Shown: positions 24,713-38,035 of the stretch, piece by piece | How positions within the stretch are numbered: the first letter of the stretch is position 1 | Layout of the letters: each line of letters opens with the position of its first letter | Assembly (NCBI GenBank): GCA_037577475.1 | Contig: CM075192.1 | Coordinates: forward strand, 12,867,908-12,931,907 | Direction: 5' to 3' | Length of the DNA: 64,000 nucleotides | Source: Chaunax sp. Z400 | Lineage: Eukaryota; Chordata; Actinopteri; Lophiiformes; Chaunacidae | Notes under the pieces: generated by a model | Databases searched by the model: none | What the model was told of the DNA's origin: nothing | The model's input: the letters and a program-made list of their open reading frames with translations, nothing else | Made by a program: the position numbers and the translations under genes

Positions 24713-26159
24713 GAATTTGCTAATAACTTAAAAACTAATAATATGTCAGTGTTGGGTTCACAAATTATTGCTACAAACCCCAAATGGCTTGAAAACACAT
24801 AGTTTAAAAAAAGAGTAAAGGTGCAACAAGCAGCTTTCTTGTAAAAAAACAACAACAAAAAAAGTCATGTTTGTATTCAGTTTTTATTATATGCATTAAT
24901 ACATTCTTGAGACCCAGTTGCTTCAAATGAAAAGTTGGACAAACATTATATGTTGAATCCATATTGTGTTTACTTGCTTGATGTTTGCTTATATAATGCT
25001 ATGGCTAATGCTTTCAACTCTCAATCAGCGATATGGCAGGAATGAACCACCAATAGAATTGTGCGTCAAACTGATGAAATGTAAAAATACCACATAATAT
25101 AGTGTGCAAAAAATGGGCGGGCAATTTATTAAATGAATGCTGAAATAAAGTTCCCATTTGAATCCACATATTCCTGTGTTTCCTGTATAAACAGACAACT
25201 GAAGAGGGATGTGTCATGGATATTGTATGACATTTACAGGAGCTGATATGCTCTTTACACCTGCCCCCCTAATGCAGCTGCTGTAGCAGTCCTATTAGCT
25301 GATGCTGGCTATACTGGGAGCTCCATTGAACATGCTCATATAGGGACAGAACACAGTCTCTGAAACCAGTTAGGCCTGTTGATGACGAGAAATGCAGTAG
25401 TTGTTTTCTTGCCATGTTTTGTACTGAATCTGAGTAATAAGACAGCTTTCCATACAAACTCAAAAAATGCCATTAAGAATACTTACAAAATGATTAAATG
25501 ACAGATAAACTCTTCAACTCTAATAAATATATTGCGATTTTTCTGAGAATGAAAAGAAAACCATCCGCACTTAAATTAATTGTTTTTCTGAGCCCTGCTT
25601 TTATTTAGGGTTTAGGATTACGCACGCTGCTGTAAGAGCAATGCTTAAAATGTGATATCTATCTAAAAAGTAATTAGAATGAGCTTTTAAAAGCATTTTT
25701 AATTTGTGTGTCTTCTCAAAACCACTTTTTGGGGGGGGGAGGTGGAGGCTTGTCTGACTATGACACTTCCCCTGAGACTTTATGCGCTCACAGCTGAACT
25801 AAAAGCGAGAGTTAAATGATTTCACTCCGGCTGGAGCGAGGGGAGTCTCCCTTGACCTCTCCTGCTGCCTCCCTGTGCGACCCTCTGAGCGCTCCATCAG
25901 TGGGACACTCCGAGGAAATGTGCATCATCTGTGGTATTTAAATATTACAAATGAATGCGTGTGACAGTTCCATTTTAAACTCATTTTCTTTGGGAGAACG
26001 CGCTCAGTCTCCGCACTTTTGGGAAACGTGTTTGAAATCCTGCAGACATTTCAGACGAGTGAAACGCGAGGTAGTTACGCCATATGTGTGTTTGTGTGTG
26101 TGGAAGGAGAAGCACCTTCTTTTTTTCTTTTTTAAAGACATTAATATAAATATTTTTAC

Positions 26160-26214
26160 CTGATGCAATGGTGATGAATGAGAAAGACACCAGGAGTACA
26201 TTTCCAAAGTTCAT
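26160..26214 (-). CDS. robo3: robo3 coding exon 1: start codon and signal peptide
   Basis: The exon reads MNFGNVLLVSFSFITIAS plus the first base of a glycine codon, followed by a GTAAAA donor. It is a short N-region followed by a hydrophobic run, as expected of a signal peptide. The split glycine joins exactly to the GG that opens the Ig1 exon, giving ASGSRARFEDG, which matches the usual GSRxRxED start of mature ROBO proteins. The ATG is the first in its frame after a TAA 15 codons upstream, so no longer N-terminus is possible on this exon. The bases before the ATG (CACAGAG) are a moderate start context. As I recall, zebrafish robo3 has variants that differ at the N-terminus, so another first exon could lie further upstream. 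Confidence 0.75.
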
Positions 26215-26720
26215 CTCTGTGACAAATCCTCTGGAGTTTGTTGCCTCTTGACGGTCCGCTTAAATTGTCAATCAAGTCAAAAGTCTTAAAATCGACCCGT
26301 TTCGATTAAAACCAGGTAAACTGGAGCCTTAGCCTCAGATGGAATATTCTCAAACGAGTAAAATCATCCCAGGAAACTTGAATGTTACTCCCAGAAACCC
26401 CTGACGGCAGCAGGGTGATGATCAGCAGAAGCAGCAGCAGCACCGCCCCGGAGGATCCTAATAACAAAACTCAGCAGCGGCACTTCTTCATCCCCGTATG
26501 GTCACTCACTGACCTCTCTCTAGGATGCAGTGAAACAAAAACACAGGAGGTTTTACTATATTTAGCCCGGTCATAAATAAAATAATCTCTCTGCGCTGAT
26601 CCAGGCAGTTCCGCTTCAGTTTTAGTGAGGATGAAACCCCGCATGCCGAGCTGGGCTGCGCACTCACTGCTATCCGCACCAAATCCTCACCGACCGGAGA
26701 GTCAGTGTTTTAAAGGGACA
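26215..26720 (-). promoter_or_regulatory. robo3: Putative robo3 5'UTR and promoter region
   Basis: The 500 bp upstream of the robo3 ATG on the minus strand is less AT-rich than its surroundings and has scattered CpGs and a CAG-rich patch (about 26425-26445). A TAAATATA-like AT box lies on the minus strand at about 26556-26563, flanked by GC, and could be a TATA element. The in-frame TAA at 15 codons before the ATG limits the reading frame. Transcription start and any 5' non-coding exon are unknown. Confidence 0.35.
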
Positions 26721-29700
26721 GACACGACATCTGCCTCCAGTGTGTGTAAGTGTGCATGTGTGTGCAGTCTGAAGGGCCAAAGAAATCCTCACAACACACT
26801 GATAAGATGAAACTTACTATATAGATTACTATATAGATCATTACTATATGATCTTTAGATCATTTCAGGGTGAGAGCAATTATTTAAGTCATAATAGTCA
26901 TTTCACAGGGCTTCAGTCTAAAACATTTCGCTTTAGTAGATGAACTTCAGCAAAGTCATAAAGGGATGCAGTCCTTAAAAAGACTGGAAATGATTCAAGC
27001 TCATCACAAAGCAGGACAGACCGTGAATGCATAAAGTAATCTAAATGGACTGAGTTCATATCATGCTCTGTTATCTGAAGCACTTCCACTAATGGCAGCA
27101 GGCGTCCAATGCAAGGTGCAAGATGTATTTATTGATTATCATGATCACGATCACGATATGGGAGATTACAGTTTATATTTGGAGGGGGCAATATGTATTG
27201 AGTCTCTGTACAGTAATGGAGAGGGGCAGAGACATGACACTGCCATCAATATGTAGCCGAGCTAATGCAGATTCTGACTCATTGGATTAAATGTATCAGT
27301 GAAAGATGAGAAGTTACACCTTGACAAGAAATATATTCAGATCTGCCATTGTGGAAAAACATATTTTTGTTGATAACTCATAAACTACTGATGATAAACA
27401 GGTGATTCCAAATGGAGTGTGTTTCCAGGGTCAAGGTATTAGATGGTGTTACTTCATTTGGCAATGAGGCAGATCCAAGTAAAACAACATCATCATAGTG
27501 TATATGCTATTGTTCAGGTTTTAGTGACCATGACATTTGTGGAGGTACAGTATGTTCTCTCTGAGTGCTTATTGTTTGTGAAACTTGCATGTTTACAGTA
27601 TGTTTTCTATATTCGTACATGTCCTTGTTTTTCATAAATCCAAAGGAAGACCAGAAATAGTGTCAGTGAGGCATAAACTTTTTAAAAAAATCTCTTTTCT
27701 TCCCTAAGCTGCCTATTTAAATCTAAAACTCTGATTCTTCAGTCTTTCCACCTGAGCCTGTCTTCAGCCACCAGTAAAGTCCTCAGACCTTCTCCGCTTT
27801 CCTTTGTGGTTACTTTACTGGTCACTGGTTTGTCAAGATATTGTCTCTCATCACATGTAGTATATTTTCCCATGTCAGGATCCCTGAATACAGCAATATA
27901 AAACAGTTGTTGTAATGCTTCTTATACATAATACCCATATTTTTCCTTACTAACACTTGGACTTCATTGTATAAGATAAGTGATAGATTGCAGGATGGGT
28001 TGATTATTCCAGAAGCTTGCCTGTTAGATCACCTTTGTCCTGTAAAAGTGCCTCTTGAGTTCATCCTCCTCAGAGTCAATCATCTATGTTGTACGAGAGG
28101 CAAATATGTGACAAGCTTACACTAAAATGCTTCCTAATGTGTATTAATAATCAGCAACCTCAACCCAACATCCTCACTTTCCTCTTTACATCATAATTGA
28201 CATCATCGTTACTCCTGTTGCTGCTGATGACGGTCATGATGGAGAGGATTGACAGTGCATGCTGCTAACAGTCATCCTCAACACTCCAGATCATTGCAGT
28301 CCTGCCCTTTACCATCCACTCCCTGATGTATAAAGCAGCTGTTGTTTTGCGCACACTCCTCCACAATGTGGCCCCACTGGAGCCCCTGGTGCCCGGCTGG
28401 GAGTTTTGGAGACACACTGCTCCCCTGGGGGGTATGAGCTGTGTGTCAGTCACTCCCCTCCTCCAGCACAGACCAGATCGGTTCCTCGGTGCCGTGGCTT
28501 CTTCAACCTCCACCTCTTTGTCTCCATGTCAGACTGTGAGAGTGCAACATGATGGAGAGTGACTTTTGGATGATCAGACGCCTGCTCTCCTTTGTCAGTC
28601 TTGAATAGGACTGGAAATTGGGCAACAGAAGAGGAGTCCAGATGTCTGTTCTGAGGCGTGGCACAAAGAGGGGCCCACAATGCCTTCAATCTCAGCGTCA
28701 GTGGAAGTTTGTAGCTTATTAAGGGCCACAAAGAATAAACGGGCATAAAATAGGACCATCTCTACTGGAGAGTGGTTTGAGTCTTGGATGTGTCAGATGG
28801 GAACTGGGGAACTGTGGTCTCACTTTCCACAAAAAATCACAGAAAAGTCATCAGTATACAACTTCACTACGAGGTTCTGCAAGAGCTTGGGTTGTGTCCC
28901 CATTTTATGTTTTTTAATAAAGGCATTTTAACAATTGCTTTTCAGGACTCCAGCTCTCCTCTTTAAATGTCACAAAAATGCATTTCAACTCTTGTTTCGA
29001 CTGTTTCTTTCCTCTTTTATAAATATTTCTTAGTGTGGGAGTGAAAACCATTCCTAAGAAAAAGTCTTTTGTCTGGGTTTTATCACAAGTGAACTTGATG
29101 TCATTAAATAATGAATAAAATCTTCACAATGGAGAAATGTTAACGGCATTTGGACCGGAAACATCTGCCACTTGCAACCCAAGCAGGTCTGTGACATTTT
29201 AATTAAAGGAGGAGATGTCAGTCTAGTATTGTCCTTAATGTGCATAGAAGAGCCCAGTTTTTACGTTCATTCATTAAAAAACAAAAACGAAAAACAACAT
29301 ATAAGGGAGCAGTTTGATATTTTTGCAGAATTCATTCTCAGTCTCTTTGCAAGGACACAAAGAAGCTTTCTCTGATGTGACAGCCTATCGTCAGGATGAC
29401 ATCATTGGTCTGTTTTTTCAAATGTTTGACAAATCACTGTTGAAAAATAAATCAGTGTTTGAATGTGGCAAAAGTTTGGTTGGGCTTTTGGAAAGATCCA
29501 TTGTTCGGTTAGCGGACATTTTCATCAATAGTACAATAATAACTACATGGTTAAGGTTATTATCCGAATTTGGGGGGGGTGTTGTATGACGTCATTGTTT
29601 AAAAAACACTATGTTCACTGTCAGTTTGTCAGACGCGTCCCATTTATCACTTGACCATAAACGTGTCATTTGGGCCGCTTGCTGAAATGACTGATGCTGT

Positions 29701-29804
29701 AGGTCTTCATGTAAAGACAGTTTCTGGTTTCTCTTTCTTGCAGAGATTCAGACGAGATGGTTGAGTGAATGCTTCTTAACCTAAATATGAGGGTGGAGAC
29801 AGGA

Positions 29805-29905
29805 CACAGTTAGCTTAGCACAAAGACTGAAAATAGAGGGAAGCAGACAGCCTGGCTGTATCCCACAGTGATTTTACATAGCAGCACCTCCAGCTAACTA
29901 GTTAT
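29805..29905. repeat. Teleost interspersed repeat (TTAGCTTAGCA core)
   Basis: 'cagttagcttagcacaaaga' followed by 'ctgaaaatagagggaagcag' and 'cagcctggctgt' is the same family as the copies in robo3 intron 5 at 2.1-2.4 kb. Confidence 0.55.
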
Positions 29906-30701
29906 TGTGACCCAGCATGTCTAAAAAATGAAGAGCAAAAACAGCACATTGTGTTTTACTGGGGTTATGTGTCAGACTAGTTGGGTAACAGTTTAATCAG
30001 GAGAGACTAGAAAGATAAGAATGAGATAATTGAGGTAAGATTAAATTAATTGTGAACAGATGGTATAGACCAGGGGAAGCTGCCTGACAAATTAGGGGCT
30101 TCCAATATGAAGGAGACGTCCCCCACCTGAGCCTAGATACTGGCGGTGGTGAGGAGGAATGGAGCTCGGTGTTGGGATGACTTCCTGAAAGGAAAAGCTC
30201 TGATCAGAGGATTCAATTGGAGACGTAAAGGCGTCCAGGGTTGATGTGGTGAAGGGGTGGAGCCACAAGTCTTTGCTGCACTGAAATGACATCTGAATGA
30301 CAGCAGAGAGAGACCTTTTAAAAAAAAATTGATTGGCTAAAGGAGAACGTAGGTTGTCATTGGATCAAGAGGAGAATGAGTTAGTGACGCCTAAAGAACG
30401 CAGGAAACTGCTTGAGATATAGAGAGAATATGCAAAGAGATCGTCCTGACTGAACTTTTGACTATCAGCTAGAAGCAGGTAAGCATATTCCTCCAAATGT
30501 CAAACTATTCCACAAAGGGGATGTATTTGAAACACAATGTGAACAACAAATTATGCAAACCTTTGCTGCTGTGAACAAATAATCCATCTGAACTGTTTTT
30601 AAAAAAAATATTTTGTGTTTCTTTTCCTCAATTTTGTTTGTTTCTGAATTTTTGCAGAACAGGATTTAAGGTGACACCTTTTTCATGCTTTTGTAAGTGG
30701 G

Positions 30702-30806
<105 letters not shown>

Positions 30807-31178
30807 ATGGTGGGATGCGGCAGTCTGTCTGACTGCAGTGAAGAATGTGAGATTCAGCTGTCGGCCTTTCGACACCCGGCTCTGACCTTATGTGTCCCTG
30901 ATCAACGTCTGGCTCCATCTCATTATGACTTACCCCATATTGCTTCCATCTCACAGTGCAGCCGACATTTACCAGACCAAAATCTCCCAAGTATCTAAAA
31001 AAGATTGCTCTCATCGCAGCGATGAAGGTTGATATTCCTCTCTGGACATGCATTCATCTCCATTTCTTCTTGGTCAACGGTCTTGGCTTTTGACCTGTTA
31101 CAATACCTCATCAGCAGATTTCATTTGTCACAGGAGCAGGGTTTTTGTTTCCCCGTGATGTTGGTGTGTGAGCATGCC

Positions 31179-31202
31179 TGTGTGTGTGTGTGTGTGTGTG
31201 TG
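31179..31202. repeat. (TG)12 microsatellite
   Basis: Uninterrupted TG run followed by GAGTGAGTG. Confidence 0.95.
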
Positions 31203-33349
31203 AGTGAGTGCAAAAGACCTTCAGATAGCCAGGAGGGCTCCAGAGTTTATTTATAGGCTGGGTGACACAACAGCACAGGGCCAACAGCAGCAAGTCATTT
31301 ACATCCAATGCACCAGAATGTGAAGGTAAGCAGCTACAACACCGTGCAACGTTTGGCTTAATGGCTGCACTTGTTTTAAATGCTAAGCTTTGTTTTGGGA
31401 CCCTTGCCAGCAGAGGGAGCAATAAATGACAGCACAGCTCCTCTTTTGTCATGCTCTTAAATGGCAGTGTCACAATGGCTTTGAGTTGATTGTTCTGAGC
31501 TGTGCACAGAGCTGGAAGAGCCCTGGAGGAACCCTGACTCCTGCTGCATCTATTAACTCGATTTAATGAGCCTCTAAGAGGCTGCTTACAGTACAGTACA
31601 CAGTGTGATAAATGCAGCTTTCTTGTACTAAATTTAGGTTAGTGCTCTCAAGACAGAGACCGAAGTATTTCAAGAAGAGTTAGTTATATTCAAATCTGCT
31701 GTGTCACAGAAGTGAGAATGCCTGAACAAGTAAACTTTTGTGGCTTATTGTGCTTTGCATTTGTTATGCGGCCCATAGAAGACAATTTCCACAGGAATAT
31801 GTGGAAATAAAAGAAAAAAATGATGAAAAGTTAAATATGAAGAATCTTGATTTCTTATCTCATACTTCTATCTAATAATTTTGACATTTTTCGCAACATT
31901 TTCATTCACCGTCTCACAATTGTGACTAAGTGTGTCATCATTTTGACCTCATAATACTATTCCAAATTTCATGAATCTTCCATATAATTGTGTCAAGATT
32001 TATTTTTTAAATGCTTGGTAATGCAAAATTATGAGACAGTCAAAAGGAGATATTATCAGGCAGGAATGGGCATTTATAGTCAGGTTATGTTATGTAAATC
32101 TTTTTAAATGCTTCCTGTTTTAGGTAGTGACATCACACACAATAAATCCTAATTAACTCATATATACTTACACAATCACACCTTTAAACGGATACATTCA
32201 TCACCGACCTTTTGTTCCTTTCAAGTCACGGGGCTCCATCAACATCCTTCTATATGGCTTTATAATATTTTAAGTGATGATTTGTTGTTTTGGACAGAAA
32301 ATGCATTATATGGGAGAGAATTTAAAATGTAACTTGTTTTATGTGATTGTAAAACATAGTGATTTTTGAGAGATGAGCTGCACTTAACAGCAATGATTCT
32401 GATATTTGCAGAGATAAAGACTTCTTAGTTTCTACATCTTCTGGCACTGATTGCTATGTGCAAATAAATCTCTCATGTAATTGCCACTTATGCTTAAGAG
32501 TCCATTTATCTACGCTCAGCAAAATCACATCACAGGCTCCAAGAGATGCCTCTCATCCATGTTTCTGTGATGAAAATACCAGACATGTTTTGCATTGCCT
32601 ACAATTAAACCAATGTTGAACCGAAATTCATCTGCAAAGGTTGTGCGAAAATGATGCTCTGTCATTATTTGTACTTAAATTAAGTAATATGTGTTGGGTT
32701 CAGGTGTGCAGAACATGGCATACAGAACTAAACAGCGTGTGGACATTTCTTTTAAAAAGAAGACCTTATCCTACAATGAACAGAGAGGAGTACTGAAAGG
32801 TGTGATTAAAAGCGGGGGGGGAGGATCAGCGTCAGTGTTCAGACCAGCGCCTGATTCCACGAGAGCCCTCTCCTGGTCTGCTGTCAATACTGCACATCTT
32901 TCCTTGGATATATCAGAGATACATGTTTTAAATTGACTTTTTAAAATACTTTATTGCAATGTATCTTTAATTTTCCACTCAATGTCTTACCTACATAGAG
33001 CCCATTGCAAATTTTTTAAAGTTTTCATACAATTTATATAGGTTAACTTATCAATAAGATTAATTAATTGGTATATAGATAACAGAAAATAAATAAATTA
33101 AGGAAACACAGTCACAAACAAAAAAAAAGGAAAAAAAGACCTTTAAATATATAAACATACATATATTACATTTTAAATTGACTTCAAGCCTCACTGACCT
33201 GCCAGTGAACCAGTCCAAGGCCGGTCTGTCAGTATAAACATAGTCATATGTCTCAAGATGAATCTTTTAAACATTTTCAATTAAACTTCATTTGGGAACT
33301 AGTGAGCACGACTTTTATTTAATACTGATATTTTATATGCTTGATTTAA

Positions 33350-33660
33350 AAATGGTGCAGCAGTGGTGGTAGCACTGTCGCCTCACAGCAAGACGGTGCC
33401 GAGTTTGAAATCTTCCCTCTGTGCTCCGGCCTCCTCCCACAATCCAAAAACATGCAATACAAATGAATTATAGTAACTCTAACTTTGCTAAAAGCATGAA
33501 TTGGAGTGCAAGTGTTTGTTTGTCTCTCTATGTGTTGGCCCTGTGACGAACTGGTGATCCGTCCAGGGTGTACCCGCCTCTCACCCAGCACCAGCTGGGA
33601 TAGGTTCCAGCACCAATGATGCTGCAAAGGATAAGTGGTTACGGAAAATTAATGGGTGGA
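33350..33660. repeat. Abundant teleost interspersed repeat, reverse-oriented copy
   Basis: 'tggtagcactgtcgcctcac', 'ggcctcctcccacaatccaa', 'gtgacgaactggtgatccgt' and 'cagctgggataggttccagc' are the reverse complement of the blocks seen at 17.6-17.98 kb, in the expected reverse order. Confidence 0.85.
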
Positions 33661-35789
33661 TGTTCTTAAAGTGTATATAGCACCACAAGTGACGTCATTT
33701 ATTCTATCAACCTACAACAGATCAAATTAGTTTGTAGCTATATCTGATAAATGTTTTATTATATGTATAAATATAATTAAACCATCATAGGATAAAAGAA
33801 TGGGAAACATATGACCAAAACATTAAAACCAACATCTTTAAATTTGTGCAGCAGCTCAAAACACTCCATGGGTCTGCTGTCCTGTTGCTGAGCAACATCT
33901 TTGTTGCATCACATCATATTATCCAGGAAAGGGCAAATATCTTTTTGTGCATATGTATCCAATGTCTTTCATTATCACTCTCAGCTTGCCGTTACCTTCT
34001 TCTGAAAGAAATTCATCATGAGAGGGCGAGACAGAGGACTCAGGCAAAGAAAGATTCCAATCTAAGATATTCAGTGACATCTGTTGAGGCCAGACTGTGA
34101 TTTCTCAATTTTCGAGCATCTTTTCTTGCTCATTTTTTGTTGTCAATCTAAATGTAGTTCAAAACTGTCTGCAGATGAAAGCAGTTTGTTCTTACAGAGA
34201 ACTTGAGCTCAGAGTAAAACTAAAAACCCTGAGAATGCTACAGTTTTGTTTCAGGCTCAGTCGTCATATACAAGAATCATGGGGAGAGCATAAAACAGAT
34301 GCAATGCTAGCATGAGGCAAATTGGCAATTAAGATTAAATCACAATCTCTACTGTTTTTAGCCCTCGGAGAGACACAGAACAATGATGGTGCAGATTTAC
34401 AGCCAGTGAGTCACATTACAGCAGCATATAAGGATTGATGTTTAGGGGGAAAAAATGCAGATTCAAACACAGAGAGTACCTCAGAATGTGTTACTGTGCT
34501 GCACAAGAAAAACTGAATTATGTCTCTCAGGCTCAAACAAGGTCATTTTCATATTCCTTATGCTCGTCCAAATCTAATCTCCTCTGTAATGATGGTAAAG
34601 AGTGATAAATGGCAGAGGACCCATTAGACGGAGGGCTCATATCACCAAACATGTGGTGCACATCTACAAACAGCCTCAGAGATTAGTCACCGGCCCGACT
34701 GTCACTGCGTGTCCCGCCTGCACAATATGAGCCGTGTCAGTGTGATTCTAAATTTTTAATGGAAATGTAGCAGGGAAGCAGCCGATGTCCACAGCAGACT
34801 AATAGCTCACATAGCACTGTGAGGAACCTTCAAACTCCCGGCACCTGTGAACGTGAATTTTCCGAAGGCTTTCAACTTATTTCAAAGAATTCAATAACAA
34901 GATATAGAAAATAATTAATTTCCTTCAAATTTACTTCACAGATAATAAAAAATTATTCATACTCTTGCTTCTTCACATAAATGGAAATATCGCTCATTTA
35001 AGTTCTCTGAGAGCTCATAACTTTTCCTATAGTTTTCATGTGAGTAGGTGTCAAAGTTTTCATATACAGGATAATTCATTGTCAGGCCGGACATGATTTG
35101 TTGAAAATGTCACTGAAGTAACCGCGGTCTACAATTTCTGAGATTTGGCGTAGGTGTATTTTAATGTCATTCATCCAAATGTCGACTTTTGCAACCCTTT
35201 GCTACTATCAAAAATACTATTATTAGATGAAATGGCAGCGTGATGACAGGAGTCAGTAAGAAAAGCACATATCGGCTTCTCTATCAGCAAAGTTAGCCTG
35301 AAGCTGTTTAACAGAAATGTACAAAAAAAAAACAAGATGCACAGCCAAAATCCTGTTGTGTGGGAAATCTGAGGGTGTGATGTGCAAAGACAACAGATAA
35401 CAGATAAGTCAACAACATTGCTTTTATTATCTGTGACACTGAACTGAACTGTGAATTTGATTTTGCATGGATATGTAGAGCCCTTCTTTATGATATTTGT
35501 TGTGATGTTGTCTCTGGTTTGGAGGTTGCATGGTAATATGGAGCATAAAGAAACATCAATTACATTCTTGAACTCTTTAGTTCCTGCATTGATTTTTACA
35601 TTGAGTATCTTCAAAGGAACATTTCCTGCTCTGTACATGAGTAATGTGTGTATCTGCTTAACACTGAAGATGCTCACTGAATACTCAGTGAACACAAAGA
35701 GAGACATGTTTCTCACACTGTAGCGACACTGTTACATGTGATGGAAACAATGTTCCTTAAAGCAATTCTCCCAAAATTCAGGCTGACAT

Positions 35790-36115
35790 ACTTCATATGT
35801 CCGGCCGTGCTAGCAGCTCGGTCCAGACTGAAATTTCTATTTAAACTAATCTAAATCCATTGTTGGATGGATCGTCACAACATTTTGTCCAAACATTCGT
35901 CTCCCCTTCAGAAATACTAACACTGTGTTTTTGCATAACTGTCCCTTCTGTTTTATTGTGAATTTTTGTGCATAATTTGATATGTTCCATTTTAATATAT
36001 ATATGTTGTGATTTTGGCTGCTACCTTGGCCAGGTCTCTGTTGTAAAACAGATTTCTAGTTTTGATCTCCTGACCTTTCATCTAGTGCCATCATCAGGTC
36101 AACATTTTAGTTTGT
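35790..36115. repeat. Teleost interspersed repeat fragment (GTCCAGACTGAAAT family)
   Basis: 'ggtccagactgaaatttcta', 'attgttggatggatcgtcac', 'aacattttgtccaaacattc' and 'tagtgccatcatcaggtcaa' come in the order typical of a common fish repeat. A related copy lies at 51.7-52.3 kb. Confidence 0.65.
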
Positions 36116-36684
36116 CCTCTTCTTTCTTCACTTCTGACCCCCTGACAGTATGTGGGTGTATGTGTAGAGACCCTGTATTTTGTTCTAACTCTCTTGACAT
36201 GTGTCTGGGCATTTTAGTGTGGGGCAGGTAAAAATAGACAACAGACCTTAATATTCTCTTCTCTTTTGAAAGAGTATACGCTCTGGAAACCTGCTGCCTC
36301 AGTGATTAAAACCTGTGATGCAGGCTTGATTCTCCTCTGTGGCCTTTTCTATGAGGACATTGTGTGATTTCATCATGGATCTCCTCTGGGTGTTTCCGCC
36401 ATCTATCCAAAGACACGCAGGTCAGGACTGAAGCTCCCAAAAGGTACACAGGCATGAATATGACTGATGTCTGTCAGTCTGTGTTACCCTGTGAGGGACT
36501 GCTGACCTGTTTTGAGTTATGTTACCTGCAGCCAACCTACTGCTACGCTTCCACCAACCCTTAGATGTAAAAACAAGGAGAGCTGAGGAATGAAGGCACA
36601 GACGCTGTGCTGGTGCTGCAGATGTAGACCACTAGATGGCACAAAAGAATCAACAAGTCTTACCTCTGCACTCCCTAGAAGAAT

Positions 36685-36745
36685 CAGAATCATTTTGTTG
36701 TTTTCAGACACTGTAAAATACGGTGAAACAAAGTGCAATGAGGAG
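36685..36745. repeat. Fragment of a fish LINE/SINE end
   Basis: 'aatcagaatcattttgttg' and 'aatacggtgaaacaaagtgc' resemble the end of a common teleost repeat, with a related phrase at about 50605-50700. Confidence 0.4.
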
Positions 36746-37750
36746 GAAGTGGTCTCCACAAAGATGTCCAGTCATGCCATCAAGGAGTAGACGGTCAAGG
36801 TTCACCTCATCTTCCTCCATCTGGCCATCTCCACCAACTTTAACAATGGTTGTATTCAGGAAGACTGTGGGGAGTGATTTCCCTCGTAGAGATAGCTGTT
36901 GAAAGTGACACAAATGCACCACAGACAAACATCTGAAACCAAATTCCAGCCGGAGACGATTAGATTCTGTCTTCTCAGTGCCTTTTGTGCAGTCATACAT
37001 CACGTGTGCAACTGCATGAAAGTGCAGGTGGTGGAGACGCCGGTAACATTTTAGCTGAATTCATTTCTGGAATTTACCTGACCTTCTGAAAATGTAGGAA
37101 CACGGTTGGAAAACATGCAAGCTGTGCAGTTTCGTATTAGTGCTCCTTTCACACTTAAGCAGTCAATTATTCACACATGGCAGTGGCAATGTCTAGCGTA
37201 CAAGTATCCAAGATGTACACGTTTTTCACACACACTCACACACAAGTATAGATGTGAACATCATACATGCAGAAGGTTACACCTTAAAAGAAAGGAGACT
37301 TACATCCAGGATAAATTAGGTTGGAAATCTAACATCAGCCTTTCATTCATCCACAGCAGACCACAAATATTGTGATCATGTTGTTAAAAAAATAAATATT
37401 TACAATTTACATCATGATTTAAATGTCAAAAATTCCTCTTATAAATGTCTCCACTTTAAACAGTTAGTCGACTGCACTTCCCTAATTAAAGCCAGTGGAA
37501 TAAATATTTATATACTTTTTATGTGTTGTTTTTTACCTGACATCTCCTCAGAGCTCAGACTGGAAATGTGTTGATCAGCATGGAGCTGTAAGCAGATGTA
37601 CTTCACCTGCATAGAAGACAATAAAAGTCTTTATTTTCATTGCTAGTTCCATGAATACGCATCACCCATGTTCCTCCAACATCATTAATTATGATGATGC
37701 CATTAACGACTAAGTAACTATACTTGGTGCTAAATGTCCTAAAATGAATC

Positions 37751-38035
37751 TATACACTCTGTTCCCAGTTTATTAGGTGCATCTCATTCAGATCAGCAAT
37801 AAATCCTACAGTCCCTTCAGGAATGTTATAATGTTCAGTTTTTATGGAAATCACTTTAGAGAGCTGTTTCTGTTTTTAAGCCTAATTTAAAATGACACAA
37901 ACAACCCTACGTTGTTCAACAGCACAACAAATGACATCATCTAAGATGATCATAAAGTCAAATATAATGCAGAACTGTTGTCTAATACTGCATTCATTTT
38001 AGATAAGTGCACCTAATAAACTGGACACTGAGTAA
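37751..38035. mobile_element. MITE with terminal inverted repeats
   Basis: The left end 'ccagtttattaggtgcatct' and the right end 'agtgcacctaataaactgg' form an inverted repeat with a perfect 17-base core, set about 280 bp apart. The outer bases (TACACTCTGTTC and, reversed, TACTCAGTGT) extend the similarity. Non-coding; a non-autonomous cut-and-paste element common in fish. The superfamily is not determined. Confidence 0.8.

Larger units (their letters stand above)
15479..26159 (-). other. robo3: robo3 intron 1
   Basis: 10.7 kb between the signal-peptide exon and the Ig1 exon. It contains an AT microsatellite (15797-15821), an abundant teleost repeat (about 17.6-17.98 kb), a LINE-like relic (about 19.24-19.45 kb), a fold-back DNA element (about 21.08-21.54 kb), a TG run (23062-23082), a TATTTC hexamer repeat (about 23381-23408), and one copy of a dispersed repeat (about 24.54-24.71 kb). 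No further exon was recognised. First introns of robo genes are typical enhancer hosts, but no element can be proven here. Confidence 0.75.
1427..26214 (-). other. robo3: robo3 gene, 5' part (six coding exons; 3' part outside window)
   Basis: Partial gene for a Roundabout receptor, a single-pass membrane protein of growing axons that normally senses Slit proteins at the midline. In transcript order the coding exons are 26160-26214, 15152-15478, 5145-5302, 3934-4054, 3242-3380 and 1427-1554. Intron phases are 1, 1, 0, 1, 2, 1, so Ig1, Ig2 and Ig3 are each a phase 1-1 module. Together they give 309 codons plus one base, against roughly 1,300-1,650 residues for the family, so about a fifth of the protein is here. 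Robo3 is preferred over robo1 and robo2 because of ROBO3-like details: LECVPPRGHPEP in Ig2, FLCEV and ENSVG in Ig3, and the LQVH end of Ig3. Ig1 itself looks equally like ROBO1 and ROBO2. Family assignment is very secure; the paralogue call rests on remembered sequences. Confidence 0.85.
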
